Shown here one piece after another: positions 19,817 through 30,951 of a stretch of 64,000 nt of DNA (positions within the stretch are counted from its first letter, which is position 1; the number at the start of each line of letters is the position of its first letter). A program made the position numbers and the translations under genes. The notes beneath the pieces were generated by a model. The model was not told the DNA's origin. It was given only the letters and a program-made list of their open reading frames with translations, and did no database searches. The stretch is from Mycolicibacterium sp. MU0050 (GTDB taxonomy: Bacteria > Actinomycetota > Actinomycetes > Mycobacteriales > Mycobacteriaceae): the NCBI RefSeq assembly GCF_963378085.1, contig NZ_OY726395.1, forward strand, positions 372,001 to 436,000, in the 5' to 3' direction.

Positions 19817-19856
19817 GCGTCCCGGGTATTCGCACCGCCGGCTGACGGCGCCGCGG

Positions 19857-20966
19857 TCAGACGAGTCGGTCGGCGATCGTCGACTCGGCCAGCTGCGAAA
19901 GCCCCTCGCGGACGTGGCGGGCCCACATGGCACCGATACCCTCCACCGACTGCAGGTCGGTCGCACTGGCGGCCAGCAGCCCCTGCAGCGAGCCGAAGGT
20001 GCGGACCAGCAGGTCCACGTGGGCGAACTGCAGCCGCGGTATCTCGGCCATGGCCCGGTAGCCGCGGGCACTCAGCGCCGAATCCTGGGCATCGGCGGTC
20101 GAGGGGTAGCCGAAGACCCGTGCCAGCGTCGTGAAGTCCAGGAGTTCGGTGTCCGACAGGCTGTCGAGTTCCTCGAGCGTCTCGGCGACCTGAGCCTTGG
20201 TGGGCGGATCCGGGTTGGCGTGGTAATCGCGCACGATCAGGTCCCGCGAGGTCTCGTTGCCGCCGAGCAATTCCTCCAGCTGTAGCCGCAACTGCCGCCC
20301 ATCGGTGCCGAGTTCAACTGTGTCGGAATCGATCTCGAGGCCGATCCGACGGACCATCTCCAGGCGCTGCACCACGGTCATGACGTCGCGCAGCGTGACG
20401 AAGTCCTCGATCTCGGCGGCCGACAGTTGCCGGCTTACCTCGACCAGCCGCGCCTTGTAGCGCTCCAGGGTCGCGATCGCCTGGTTGGCGCGCGACAAGA
20501 TGGTGGCCGAATCGGCCACCACGTGCCGTTCGCCGGCGACGTAGACGGTGACGATGCTCATCGAATGACTCACCGAGATCACCGGGTAGCCGGTCTGGAT
20601 GGCGGTCCGCTCGGCCGAGCGGTGCCGGGTGCCGGACTCGTCGGTGGGAATCGACGGGTCCGGGACCAGCTGTACGTTGGCCCGGACGATGCGGCTGCCG
20701 TCGCTGGAGAGGACCACCGCGCCGTCCATCTTCGACAGTTCGCGCAGCCGGGTCGGGGCGTAGCGGACATCCAGGGAGAAGCCGCCGTCGCAGATCGCCT
20801 CGACACGCTCGTCGTACCCGAGCACGATCAGCGCGCCGGTGCGGCCCCGCAGGATGCGTTCCAGTCCGTCGCGCAGCGCGGTGCCGGGTGCCAGCCGCCC
20901 GATGGTTTCCCGCAGCGTAGGCCGGGTCCGCTCGACGCGGTCGGACTTCCTCCTGGCAGGTGTCAC
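19857..20966 (-). CDS. disA: Diadenylate cyclase / DNA integrity scanning protein DisA
   Basis: Makes the second messenger c-di-AMP from two ATP. 369 residues: N-terminal DAC domain with DGA (81-83) and RHR (114-116), a linker helix bundle, and a C-terminal helix-hairpin-helix DNA-binding region ([20 protein letters not shown]). GTG at 20966 overlaps the radA stop (GTGA). Compared with my memory of M. tuberculosis DisA, the N-terminus carries about 13 extra, basic residues. In a radA-disA pair, RadA is known to restrain DisA activity. Confidence 0.93.
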
Positions 20967-22453
20967 GGCTGACCATTGTCCCCTGCCGACGGCCTTTCCG
21001 GTGCGTCGTCCACCAGTTTGAGACCGGGCCGCGGTGCGGGCTTGACCTCGGGTGGTTTGCTGGCGGGACGCTGCGCGATGCGCAGCAACACCTTGAGCGC
21101 CTCGGCGACCGTGGCCACCTCCATGGTTCGCAATCCCCGCGGAATCGTCTTGGTCCCGGGCGGGACGAGTGCGGTGTTGAAGCCCAGTCGCGCGGCCTCG
21201 GCCAACCGACGTTCGATGCCGGTGACCCGGCGCAGGTCCCCGGCCAGGCCGACCTCCCCGATGGCCACGGTGGCAGCGGGCATGCAGATGTCGGCGTACG
21301 AAGACGCGATGGCCAACGCCACCGCCAGATCCGACGACGGGTCGGTCAGTCGCATCCCGCCGACGGTGGACAGATAGATGTCGCGCTGACCGAGCGGCAG
21401 CCCGGCCCGGTTCTCCAGGACGGCCGCCGTCATCGCCGACCGCGACTGATCCAGCCCGCTGACCGCGCGCCGCGGGGAAGGGGCGGTGGCCGTCCCGACC
21501 AGGGCCTGGATCTCGCCGATCAGCGGGCGCTTGCCGTCCATGGTCACGGTGACGGCAGTGCCGGGAACCGGCTCTGGCCGTTGATCCATGAACAACCCCG
21601 AGGGGTCGGCGACACATTCGATTCCGTTGTCGTGCAACATGAAACAGCCGACCTCGTCGGAGGCGCCGAAGCGGTTCTTGACGCCGCGGACCATGCGCAG
21701 TGCGGTGTTGCGGTCACCCTCGAAGTGCAGCACCACGTCGACCAGATGCTCCAGTGAGCGGGGGCCGGCGATGGCGCCGTCCTTGGTCACGTGGCCCACC
21801 AGGACCATCGCGACCGCCGGCTTGCTGGCCGCCTTGGCGTAGCTGGTCAGCGCGGTGGTGATGGCCCGCACCTGGGTCACCCCGCCGGTGACGCCGTCGG
21901 TGTCGGTGGTCGACAGGGTCTGCACCGAATCCACGATCACCAGGGTCGGTTTCACCGCCTCCAGATGCGCGAACACGGTGTCCAGATCGGACTCGGCGGC
22001 CAGGAAGACATCGGAATGGGTGCAGCCCGTTCGCTCGGCGCGCATCCGGATCTGACCGGCGGATTCCTCACCGGAGATGTACAGCGCGCGGCGTCCGGAC
22101 TCCGCCCACCGGTGCACGACCTCGAGCAGCAGGGTCGACTTGCCGACGCCGGGTTCGCCGGCCAGCAGCGTGACCGAACCCGGGACGATCCCGCCGCCGA
22201 GCACCCGGTCGAGTTCGCTGACGCCGGTGGGGAAGTGCCGTGTGTTGTCGGCGGCTACAGCGCTGATGGAGACCGCGGCCGACGCCGGGGCGACGGCGCG
22301 GTGGGCGCGGCCGCCGGTGACGCTGAGGACGGGGGCCTGTTCCACGGTCCCCCAGGTCCCGCATTCCGGGCAGCGTCCCACCCACTTCGCGGTGACGTGA
22401 TCGCACTCGGTGCAGCGGTACTGAGTCCGAACTTTCGACGATGACCTGCTCAC
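20963..22453 (-). CDS. radA: DNA repair protein RadA/Sms
   Basis: RecA-like ATPase that drives branch migration in recombinational repair. 496 residues: N-terminal C4 zinc finger ([18 protein letters not shown]), Walker [10 protein letters not shown], the RadA-specific KNRFG motif, and a C-terminal Lon-like domain. A Pro-Lys-rich tail ends the protein. ATG at 22453; the downstream disA start overlaps the stop, indicating one operon. Confidence 0.95.
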
Positions 22454-22511
22454 GCCGTGACGGTAGCGGCCGCCTGTGACAGAACCGGGCAGGCTCGCGG
22501 CGGCCGGCTGC

Positions 22512-23081
22512 TCAGTGGTGACCCGCGTCTTGACGCGGCGCGCCCCCGGCGGAGATCGGCACGGCCACGGTGGCCTCGCCGGCCTGCTCGAACTCGAAGG
22601 TGAAGTTGTAGGTCAACCCGTTGCGGATCGGCTGGCTCAGCGCGACGGTGGCCTTCGCGACGTCGGCCTCCTCGATCGACTGGAGGTCCTCGACGCCGTC
22701 GGGCGTGCCGACGATCAGCATTCCGCCGGCCGGTAGCTCGCCGTCACCGGTCACGGTGACCTCGCCGACCTCGGAGGTGATGCCCACCAGCCGGTCGTCG
22801 ACCTCGGGCGACTGGTTGGTCGCGGTGAAGATCAGGTCGACTTCCTGGCCGGGCTCGAGCGCGTCGCCCTTCTCCACGGCCTGGATGTGGATGTTGCGCA
22901 CCGCGATGTTGTCGAGGTTCACCAGGGTGCCGTTGACAGCCGGTTCCTGGGTGGCGGTCTCGGCGACCTGTCCCGAGCTGCACCCGGCGATTGCCAGGGC
23001 GCCCAGCGCGGCGACTGCGGCGACGCCGATGCGTCGGCCGGTCCGCGCGCGGAAAGCCCGGCTGGCATCAATTGAGATCAC
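22512..23081 (-). CDS. lpqE: LpqE-type lipoprotein
   Basis: 189 residues. Signal peptide with lipobox LAIAGC (Cys about residue 34), then a beta-rich extracytoplasmic domain ([20 protein letters not shown]) similar to the copper-chaperone PCuAC/YcnI-like folds, although I see no Met-rich metal motif. Resembles M. tuberculosis Rv3584. I chose GTG 23081 because AGGAGG lies eight bases upstream; the frame is open further. Lies upstream of radA on the same strand, 58 bases away. Confidence 0.83.
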
Positions 23082-23311
23082 GGAAAGCCTCCTGCTCGCG
23101 ACCGGCACAAGTTCGACTATGCACAGTAGTAGGTGGCGGATGCGGGCGGTAGCCGAGGGCGGCTTCACCACCGCCGGCGCGGTTCCGGCGGGCACTTTGC
23201 GGGTTCGGCCCAACCGGCGGAAAGGGCCTCCGGCCGTGACGGTTTGGGCTTCGCGTGTTGCACGTAATCGTGGCCCTGTCAACCCCCCGGATTGACCTGT
23301 TGTGCCCCTGA

Positions 23312-23869
<558 letters not shown>

Positions 23870-23875
23870 ACGGCC

Positions 23876-24541
23876 ATGAGCACAGTCGCCATCCTCCCGG
23901 CGGCCGGTTCGGGCCAGCGTCTCGGCGCTGGGATACCCAAGGCGTTTGCGAAGCTGGCCGGTAGACCCATCGTCGAGCATGCCATCGAGGCATTCGTACG
24001 GTCCGAGTCCGTCGACCAGATCGTGGTCGCGGTCCCGCCGGACCGCACCGACGAGGCCAGGCTGATCCTCGGTTCCGCGGTGACCGTCGTCGCCGGTGGA
24101 TCCGACCGCGCCGAGTCGGTGCGGCTGGCCTTGGAGGTCGCCGGGGAGGCCGAGTTCGTGTTGGTGCACGACGCCGCCCGGCCGCTGACGCCGCCCGCGC
24201 TCATCGCGCGGGTGGTGGCGGCTCTCAACGAGGGGCATGGTGCGGTGGTGCCGGCCTGCGAGGTCGCGGACACCATCAAGGTGGTCGATGCCAACGGTGC
24301 CGTGATCGCGACGCCGGAGCGGTCCGGCCTGCGCGCGGTGCAGACGCCGCAGGGTTTCCGCACCGATGTCCTGGTGCGCGCCTTCGAACGCGCGCAGCCC
24401 GGCGTCTTCACCGACGACTCGTCGATGGTGGAGAACATCGGCGCGCAGGTGCAGACGGTGGACGGCGACCCGTTGGCCTTCAAGATCACCACACCGCTGG
24501 ACCTGAAGCTGGCCGAGATACTGCTGGCCGATTCCGCGTGA
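23876..24541 (+). CDS. ispD: 2-C-methyl-D-erythritol 4-phosphate cytidylyltransferase
   Basis: Third step of the MEP isoprenoid pathway, transferring CMP onto MEP. 221 residues with the nucleotide-binding N-terminus [17 protein letters not shown] and the conserved VHDAARPL. It starts 7 bases after carD and overlaps ispF by 4 bases, forming a carD-ispD-ispF unit. Confidence 0.96.
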   Translation: MSTVAILPAAGSGQRLGAGIPKAFAKLAGRPIVEHAIEAFVRSESVDQIVVAVPPDRTDEARLILGSAVTVVAGGSDRAESVRLALEVAGEAEFVLVHDAARPLTPPALIARVVAALNEGHGAVVPACEVADTIKVVDANGAVIATPERSGLRAVQTPQGFRTDVLVRAFERAQPGVFTDDSSMVENIGAQVQTVDGDPLAFKITTPLDLKLAEILLADSA

Positions 24542-25020
24542 CCGGATTGCCGCGGGTCGGGGTGGCCACCGATGTGCACCCCATCGAGCCGGGACGGCCC
24601 TGCAACCTGCTGGCGTTGCGCTTCGACGACGCCGACGGCTGCGCGGGTCATTCCGACGGCGACGTCGCCGCTCACGCGCTGTGCGACGCACTGCTGTCCG
24701 CGGCCGGACTCGGGGACATCGGTGGGGTGTTCGGTGTCGACGACCCGCGTTGGGCGGGTGTCACCGGCGCCGACATGCTGATCCATGTGCGGGACCTGCT
24801 GGCCGATAACGGCTACCGAATCGGCAATGCCGCGGTCCAGGTCATCGGCAACCGGCCGAAGATCGGTCCCCGGCGGGCCGAGGCGCAGGAGCGCCTTTCC
24901 GGTCTGCTGGGCGCGCCCGTGTCCGTCTCGGCGACCACCACCGACGGGTTGGGCCTGACCGGGCGGGGCGAGGGTCTGGCGGCGATTGCCACCGCATTGG
25001 TGGTCGCTGACCGGGGCTGA
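24538..25020 (+). CDS. ispF: 2-C-methyl-D-erythritol 2,4-cyclodiphosphate synthase
   Basis: Fifth step of the MEP pathway, cyclising CDP-ME 2-phosphate with loss of CMP. 160 residues with the zinc-site DVHP near residue 12, SDGD followed by a His (about 40-48), and the C-terminal [17 protein letters not shown] start overlaps the ispD stop. Confidence 0.96.
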   Translation: MTGLPRVGVATDVHPIEPGRPCNLLALRFDDADGCAGHSDGDVAAHALCDALLSAAGLGDIGGVFGVDDPRWAGVTGADMLIHVRDLLADNGYRIGNAAVQVIGNRPKIGPRRAEAQERLSGLLGAPVSVSATTTDGLGLTGRGEGLAAIATALVVADRG

Positions 25021-25058
25021 GTCGGTTTCGCCCGCTCAGGCCGGTAAGCTGGCCCGTC

Positions 25059-26480
25059 GTGACCGCCCACGGCGGCCCACTCGGTGGGCTGAGACTGCAC
25101 GACACCATGACTGGTGCCGTGCGCGACTTCGTCCCGGTTCGTCCCGGCCACGCCTCGATCTACCTGTGCGGCGCCACCGTGCAGGGCCTGCCCCACATCG
25201 GCCACGTCCGCAGCGGGGTGGCGTTCGACGTTCTGCGCCGGTGGCTGCTGGCCAAGGGCTACGACGTGGCCTTCATCCGCAACGTCACCGACATCGACGA
25301 CAAGATCCTCGCCAAGGCCGCCGCCGCCGGCCGGCCCTGGTGGGAGTGGGCCGCCACCCACGAACGGGCCTTTTCGGCCGCCTACGACGCGCTGGGCGTG
25401 CTGCCGCCGTCGGCGGAACCGCGCGCGACCGGGCACATCACCCAGATCGTCGAGTTGATCGAGCGGCTGATCGAGACCGGCCACGCCTACACCGGCGGCG
25501 GCGACGTGTATTTCGACGTGCTGAGCTTCCCGGAGTACGGCGCCCTGTCGGGGCATCGCATCGATGACGTGCATCAGGGCGAAGGGGTGGCGACCGGCAA
25601 ACGGGACCAACGCGATTTCACGCTGTGGAAGGGCGCCAAGCCCGGTGAGCCGTCCTGGCCGACGCCCTGGGGCCGGGGCCGGCCCGGCTGGCACTCGGAG
25701 TGTGTCGCCATGGCGCACGAATATCTGGGCGCCACCTTCGACATCCACTGCGGCGGCATGGATCTGGTGTTCCCGCACCACGAGAACGAGATTGCGCAGG
25801 CCTGCGCCGCCGGTGACGGCTTCGCCCAGTACTGGCTGCACAACGGCTGGGTCACCATGGGCGGTGAGAAGATGAGCAAGTCGTTGGGCAACGTGTTGTC
25901 CATTCCGGCTGTGCTGCAGCGGGTTCGGCCCGCCGAACTGCGCTACTACCTGGGCAGCGCGCACTACCGGTCGATGTTGGAGTTCTCCGAGACCGCCCTG
26001 CAGGACGCGGTCAAGGCCTATACCGGTGTCGAGGACTTCCTGCACCGCGTGCGCAGCCGGGTGGGTGCGGTGACCCCGTCTACCTGGACCGAGAAGTTCG
26101 CGGCCGCGCTCGACGACGACTTGGCGGTGCCGATGGCCCTGGCCGAGATCCACGCGGCCCGCGCCGAGGGCAACCGCGCCCTGGACTCCGGGGACCACGA
26201 CGGCGCCATGGCGCAGGCGAGCGCCATCCGCGCGATGATGGAGATCCTCGGTTGCGATCCGCTGCACGAGCGCTGGGAGTCGCGCGACGAGACGTCTGCA
26301 GCCCTGGCCGCCGTCGACACCCTGGTGCACTGGGCGTTGGAGAATCGGGCCGAGGCGCGCGCACAGCGGGATTGGAAGCAGGCCGACCAGATTCGGGACC
26401 GCCTCAAGGAAGCCGGTATCGAGGTGACCGACACTGCAGACGGTCCGCAGTGGTCGCTGGCGGACAGGAACGACGCGTAA
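25059..26480 (+). CDS. cysS: Cysteinyl-tRNA synthetase
   Basis: Charges tRNA-Cys. 473 residues, class I: zinc-site Cys in [14 protein letters not shown] as LPHIGHVRS, second zinc ligands in [15 protein letters not shown], and KMSKS in [11 protein letters not shown], then a helical anticodon-binding domain. GTG start lies eight bases after TAAGCT (25045-25050), with no ribosome-binding site: probably leaderless. The stop overlaps the next gene by one base. Confidence 0.97.
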   Translation: MTAHGGPLGGLRLHDTMTGAVRDFVPVRPGHASIYLCGATVQGLPHIGHVRSGVAFDVLRRWLLAKGYDVAFIRNVTDIDDKILAKAAAAGRPWWEWAATHERAFSAAYDALGVLPPSAEPRATGHITQIVELIERLIETGHAYTGGGDVYFDVLSFPEYGALSGHRIDDVHQGEGVATGKRDQRDFTLWKGAKPGEPSWPTPWGRGRPGWHSECVAMAHEYLGATFDIHCGGMDLVFPHHENEIAQACAAGDGFAQYWLHNGWVTMGGEKMSKSLGNVLSIPAVLQRVRPAELRYYLGSAHYRSMLEFSETALQDAVKAYTGVEDFLHRVRSRVGAVTPSTWTEKFAAALDDDLAVPMALAEIHAARAEGNRALDSGDHDGAMAQASAIRAMMEILGCDPLHERWESRDETSAALAAVDTLVHWALENRAEARAQRDWKQADQIRDRLKEAGIEVTDTADGPQWSLADRNDA

Positions 26481-27424
26481 TGGCCGGTAATTCACAGCGC
26501 CGCGGCGCGGTCCGCAAGCCCGGCACCAAGAAGGGCCCGACCGTCGGGTCCGGTGGCGTGCGCCGTCGTGGACTCGAGGGCCGTGGCGCCACCCCGCCGG
26601 CGCACATGCGGCCGAACCATCCGGCGGCCAAGAAGGCCAAGCGCGCGGCCCGGCAGCAGCAAGGCAGGCCCAAGAAGACCGACGACACCGAGATCGTGCT
26701 GGGCCGCAATCCGGTGCTCGAATGCCTACGGGCCGGCGTCCCGGCGACCGCGCTGTATGTCGCCCAGGGCACCGAGAACGACGAGCGGCTCACCGAATCC
26801 GTTGCCCGCGCGGCAGATTCCGGAATCGCCATCCTCGAGGTCGCCCGCGTGGACCTCGACCGGATGAGCACCAACGGGCTGCATCAGGGCATCGCCCTGC
26901 AGGTGCCCCCGTACGACTACGCGCATCCCGACGATCTGTTGCGCGCCGCCTCCGAAGACACCGAGCCGGCGTTGTTGGTGGCGCTCGACAACATCTCCGA
27001 CCCGCGCAACCTGGGCGCCATCGTGCGCTCGGTGTCGGCCTTCGGCGGCCAGGGAGTGTTGATTCCGCAGCGGCGGTCCGCCTCGGTGACCGCCGTGGCC
27101 TGGCGTACCAGCGCCGGGGCGGCGGCGCGCACGCCGGTGGCGCGGGCCACGAACCTGAACCGCACCCTGAAGGATTGGGCGGCCGCGGGGTTGCAGGTGG
27201 TCGGCCTCGACGCCGGGGGCGACACCACCCTCGACGAACTCGAGGCCACCGGACCCACCGTCGTGGTCGTCGGATCGGAAGGCAAGGGCCTGTCGCGGCT
27301 GGTGCGGCAGAACTGCGACGCCATCGTGTCGATCCCGATGGCCGGTCCCACTGAATCGTTGAATGCCTCGGTGGCCGCCGGGGTGGTGCTCGCCGAGATC
27401 GCCCGGCAGCGGCGGCACCGCTAG
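26480..27424 (+). CDS. rlmB: 23S rRNA 2'-O-methyltransferase, TrmH/RlmB family
   Basis: SPOUT-class methyltransferase, probably for Gm2251 of 23S rRNA. 314 residues: a long basic disordered N-terminus (1-70) typical of actinobacterial members, a substrate-binding domain (about 72-145), then the knotted domain with [26 protein letters not shown] and [13 protein letters not shown] (motifs 1-3). ATG at 26480 overlaps the cysS stop. Resembles Rv3579c. Confidence 0.93.
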   Translation: MAGNSQRRGAVRKPGTKKGPTVGSGGVRRRGLEGRGATPPAHMRPNHPAAKKAKRAARQQQGRPKKTDDTEIVLGRNPVLECLRAGVPATALYVAQGTENDERLTESVARAADSGIAILEVARVDLDRMSTNGLHQGIALQVPPYDYAHPDDLLRAASEDTEPALLVALDNISDPRNLGAIVRSVSAFGGQGVLIPQRRSASVTAVAWRTSAGAAARTPVARATNLNRTLKDWAAAGLQVVGLDAGGDTTLDELEATGPTVVVVGSEGKGLSRLVRQNCDAIVSIPMAGPTESLNASVAAGVVLAEIARQRRHR

Positions 27425-27428
27425 ACCG

Positions 27429-28349
27429 TCACGACCACGGGTCCTCGCGCCGCCACACGTTGGGCAGGTGCAGGGCGACCCCGTCGGCGGCGGCCAACTC
27501 GCCGAGCACCCGCAGCGACACATCCAGATCGTCGACGGCATAGGGCAAGGCGAGCAACGGTTTCGACAGCGGCCGGAAGAAGTCGTCCCAGTGAATCCCG
27601 ATCACCGTGCGGGCCCCGACGGCGCGCACGGTCTCGTGCCAGTAGTCGATCAGGTACGACTCGGGTTGCAGGCCCAGCTGACCGAGTCCGAGATAGGCCA
27701 CCTCGGCCCGCCGGCCGGCCAGGGCGCCCGGGCGAAATCCCGCGCTGCCCTGGATCAGACAGCGTCGACCCGTCGGCCGGTGTGTCAGCAGCGTCGACCA
27801 GGTCTGGCCGCAGCGGTAGGCCGACACCCGCACCGGCGGGCGCACCGGAGCGGTGATCTCACCCGGGAACCGGTCCGGCGGGCAGTGTTCCGACTCGACC
27901 AGGGTGATCTCGAACCCGCCCACGGTCAGCGGCGTCCCGGGCGTGGCCTCGAGGATCTGCTCGGTCGGTAGCCCATGGCCGCGGCCGACCTGCGCGGTCG
28001 ACGAACCGCCGACCAGCAGGGCTTCGGTGCGTTCGGCCACCACCGCCGAGTCCAGCACGTGGTCGAAGTGGCTGTGCACCGGGAGGACGGCCGCCAGCCG
28101 TTGCACGCCCAGTCGGGCCAGGCAGCCGTCGATCCGCGGCTTCGACGGTGCGATGCGCCCGAGTCCCACCCGGAGCAGGCCGGGGCGGGAGAAGAAGCCG
28201 TCGGTCATGATCGCGGTGGTGCCGTCGTCGATGAGCAGCGTCGAGACGCCGAGCCAGGTGAACGACGGTGCGGTTGCGGCGGTGGCCGCCGGGACGGTGA
28301 ACAGACCGGCGTGACGGGCGAGGTCGGGCCGCCCGGCTTTGAGCCGCAT
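27429..28349 (-). CDS. MBL-fold metallo-hydrolase
   Basis: 306 residues of metallo-beta-lactamase fold: HSHFDH metal-binding motif near residue 92-97, an Asp/His-bearing downstream segment and a terminal GIHWDDF. The family resembles UlaG-like/Rv3577 proteins. The ATG overlaps the pxpA stop as ATGA, so the two are translated together. A role linked to 5-oxoproline or lactam hydrolysis is possible from this linkage but unproven. Confidence 0.85.
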   Translation of the reverse strand: MRLKAGRPDLARHAGLFTVPAATAATAPSFTWLGVSTLLIDDGTTAIMTDGFFSRPGLLRVGLGRIAPSKPRIDGCLARLGVQRLAAVLPVHSHFDHVLDSAVVAERTEALLVGGSSTAQVGRGHGLPTEQILEATPGTPLTVGGFEITLVESEHCPPDRFPGEITAPVRPPVRVSAYRCGQTWSTLLTHRPTGRRCLIQGSAGFRPGALAGRRAEVAYLGLGQLGLQPESYLIDYWHETVRAVGARTVIGIHWDDFFRPLSKPLLALPYAVDDLDVSLRVLGELAAADGVALHLPNVWRREDPWS

Positions 28350-29107
28350 CAGACGAACGCCGTGACGTCGATGCCCTCGCCGCGCAACCGTTGTCGAACC
28401 GCCCGGGCGATCTGGACGGCGCTGGGGGAGTCGCCGTGCACGCAGATCGATTCGACCTGAACCGGGACGGGCGAGCCGTCGGTGGCCAGGACGTGACCGG
28501 TGCGCACCATCGAGATGATGCGCTCGGCGATCTGGTCGCTGTCGTGCAGGACCGCATCGGGTTCGCGGCGCGAAACCAGCTGGCCGTCGGGGCGGTAGGC
28601 GCGGTCCGCGAACACCTCCGAGACGGTGCGCAACCCCAGCGCGTGCGCCTCTTCGAAGAAGGCCGAGCCCGCCATCCCGAGCACGGGCAGTCCGGGGTCC
28701 ACGGCGTGCACGGCCCGAGCCACCGCCCGCGCCTGTGCGCGGTGAGAGACGATCGAGTTGTACAGCGCACCATGGGGTTTGACGTAGCGCACCGTGGTTC
28801 CGGCAGTGCGGGCGAGAGCCTGCAAGGCGCCGATCTGATAGATGATGTCGGCGGTCAACTCGTCGGGCTCGACGTCGATGAACCGCCGGCCGAAGCCGGA
28901 CAGGTCCTGATAGCTGACCTGAGCACCGATGGACACCTGCCGGTGCGCCGCCGCGGCGCACGCGTGCGCCAGGCGGGCGGGATTGCCGGCGTGGAAGCCG
29001 CACGCCAGATTGGCGCTGGACACCAGGTCCAGCATTGCGGCATCATCACCGAGTTCCCAGATCCCGAAACCCTCGCCGAGGTCGGCGTTGAGATCAACCG
29101 AGGCCAT
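28349..29107 (-). CDS. pxpA: 5-oxoprolinase subunit A (LamB/YcsF family)
   Basis: 252 residues. Conserved DLNADLGEGFG at the N-terminus and KPHGALYN in the middle are the family signature. In other bacteria PxpA works with PxpB and PxpC to open 5-oxoproline with ATP; neither partner is present next to it here. I start at the ATG 29107 before the family N-terminus; a longer frame to 29182 runs into the znu promoter. 73 bases separate it from znuA. Confidence 0.88.
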   Translation of the reverse strand: MASVDLNADLGEGFGIWELGDDAAMLDLVSSANLACGFHAGNPARLAHACAAAAHRQVSIGAQVSYQDLSGFGRRFIDVEPDELTADIIYQIGALQALARTAGTTVRYVKPHGALYNSIVSHRAQARAVARAVHAVDPGLPVLGMAGSAFFEEAHALGLRTVSEVFADRAYRPDGQLVSRREPDAVLHDSDQIAERIISMVRTGHVLATDGSPVPVQVESICVHGDSPSAVQIARAVRQRLRGEGIDVTAFV

Positions 29108-29161
29108 ACCCGCAAGCCTAGGGCGGCCCGGCGGGATCCCCGCGTCGCGATCCTTATTGCA

Positions 29162-29175
29162 AACGGTTATCGTTA
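29162..29175. promoter_or_regulatory. Zur-like palindrome overlapping the znuA promoter
   Basis: AACG (29162-29165)... CGTT (29171-29174) form an inverted repeat with five A/T-rich central bases. It overlaps a TATCGT -10-like element (29169-29174) six bases before the znuA ATG. Zinc-dependent repression by Zur at this kind of AT-rich palindrome is established for mycobacterial zinc importers; the match to the Zur consensus here is partial. Confidence 0.45.
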
Positions 29176-29180
29176 TCGGC

Positions 29181-30173
29181 ATGCGGATGGTGAACCCCTC
29201 GAAGCTGGGCGCGACGGCGACCCTGGTGCTGCTGACGCCGTGGGCGCTGGCGGCCTGCGGATCCGAGGGGCCTGCCGAGCCCGCCGATCGCGGCGCCTGC
29301 CCGAGCGCGCCGGTCGAGGTGATCGTCAGCGTCGATCAATGGGGCGACATCGTGTCGCAGCTCGGCGGCGACTGTGCGCAGGTGCGCACCGTCATCGCCG
29401 GTTCCTCGGTGGATCCCCACGACTACGAGCCGGCGCCGGCGGACGCGGTGGCCTTCGAGGGGGCCCAGCTGGTCGTCATCAACGGCGGGCACTACGACGA
29501 ATGGGCCGCGAAGCTGGCCGCGACCTCCGCACCGCAGGCGCCGCTGATCAGTGCGGTGGACCTCGGCGGCCAGGACGGCCATGATCACGGGGGCCATGAG
29601 GGCCACGGTCACGAGGGCCACGATCACGATCACGGGGACGGACAGAACCCGCACGCGTGGTACCGGCCCGCGACGGTGCAAGCCGTCGCTGACGCCGTCA
29701 CCGCCGAACTCGGCAACCTCGCGCCCGGCGCCCGGGAGTACTTCGAGGCGCGTCGGGCCGAGTTCGCCGAGCGCATGACCCGATACGACGAGATGATCGA
29801 CCGGCTCCGGACCGAGGCCGCGGGTAAGACGTACGCGGCCACCGAGACGGTGTTCGACGACATGGCGGCCGCGGTGGGCCTGCAGGACCGCACCCCGCCG
29901 GGCTACCAGGTGGCCGCGAGCAACGAAACCGACCCGTCCCCGGGGGATCTCGCGGCGTTTTTGACGCTGCTCTCCGACGGCGGCGTCGACGTGCTGATCG
30001 TCAACACCCAGACCGAGGGGTCGCTGCCGGCCCAGTTGCGTTCCGCGGCCGCGGCCGCCGGCATTCCGGTGGTCGAAGTCACCGAAACGGTGGCGCCGGG
30101 CTCCGATTCGTTCCAGGCTTGGCAGGTGGATCAACTGACGGCACTGGCCGAGGCGCTCGGTGTCGGCGCCTGA
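29181..30173 (+). CDS. znuA: Zinc ABC transporter substrate-binding lipoprotein
   Basis: Captures zinc outside the membrane and delivers it to ZnuB. 330 residues. Lipobox LAAC with Cys about residue 26; cluster A-I fold; three metal-ligand regions around VDPHDYEP, NPHAWYRP and a later Glu/Asp. A His/Asp/Gly-rich loop at about 133-156 (ten His) is the mark of zinc rather than manganese binders. ATG at 29181. First gene of znuA-znuC-znuB; the overlap with znuC is 14 bases. Confidence 0.93.
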   Translation: MRMVNPSKLGATATLVLLTPWALAACGSEGPAEPADRGACPSAPVEVIVSVDQWGDIVSQLGGDCAQVRTVIAGSSVDPHDYEPAPADAVAFEGAQLVVINGGHYDEWAAKLAATSAPQAPLISAVDLGGQDGHDHGGHEGHGHEGHDHDHGDGQNPHAWYRPATVQAVADAVTAELGNLAPGAREYFEARRAEFAERMTRYDEMIDRLRTEAAGKTYAATETVFDDMAAAVGLQDRTPPGYQVAASNETDPSPGDLAAFLTLLSDGGVDVLIVNTQTEGSLPAQLRSAAAAAGIPVVEVTETVAPGSDSFQAWQVDQLTALAEALGVGA

Positions 30174-30951
30174 CGGCCCTGCCGAGCACGGCCCGTGGGC
30201 GATGTCGTTCGACGACGTCAGCGTGGTCCGCGGCGGGCGCCTGATCTGGTGCGAGGGCACCTTCGACGTGCCGACGGGCAGCATCACCGCGATCATCGGC
30301 CCCAGCGGGTCGGGCAAGACCACGCTGCTGCAGGTGGCGCTCGGGCTGCTGCCGGTGGCCTCGGGCACGGTCGAAGTGCTCGGTGAGGCGGCCGGCGAGG
30401 CCACCCGTCGCATCGGCTACGTGCCGCAGCACTACGCGCGAGCGGCGGGCAACGCGATCCGGGCCTGCGATGCGGTGCTGCTGGGCCTGACCGGCCATCG
30501 CTGGGGCTTCGGCCGCGCCGGTGCCGAGGAACGCCAACGGGTCCACGAGGTGCTCAAGGCGCTGGACTGCCAGTCGTTCGCCCAGCGTCGGCTGTGTCAG
30601 CTCTCCGGCGGGCAGCGCCAGCGCATCGCGATCGCCGAGGCACTGGTCACCAGACCGCCGCTGCTCATCCTCGACGAGCCGCTCACCTCGCTGGACATCC
30701 GCAACCAACGCGACATCGTGGGGCTGCTCTCCCGGATCCGGGACGAATTCGGTGTCACCATCCTGGTGGTGGCCCACGATCTGAACCCGCTGCTGAGCAT
30801 CCTGGACAGCGCGATCTACCTGCTGGACGGGCACGCGCACTTCAACACCATGGACGAGGTGGTCGACGATCATCTCCTGAGCCACCTCTACGGCACCTCC
30901 ATCCAGGTGGTGCACACCCCGCAGGGCGAGCTCTACATGCGGAGCATCTGA
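30160..30951 (+). CDS. znuC: Zinc ABC transporter ATPase
   Basis: 263 residues with Walker A GPSGSGKTTLL near 47-57, signature LSGGQRQR, Walker B LLILDEPL and switch-His VVAHD. GTG start at 30160 lies inside the end of znuA. An internal ATG (about codon 15, MSFDDV) is the alternative start and would give a non-overlapping gene. The stop overlaps the znuB start. Confidence 0.92.
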   Translation: MSAPDGPAEHGPWAMSFDDVSVVRGGRLIWCEGTFDVPTGSITAIIGPSGSGKTTLLQVALGLLPVASGTVEVLGEAAGEATRRIGYVPQHYARAAGNAIRACDAVLLGLTGHRWGFGRAGAEERQRVHEVLKALDCQSFAQRRLCQLSGGQRQRIAIAEALVTRPPLLILDEPLTSLDIRNQRDIVGLLSRIRDEFGVTILVVAHDLNPLLSILDSAIYLLDGHAHFNTMDEVVDDHLLSHLYGTSIQVVHTPQGELYMRSI

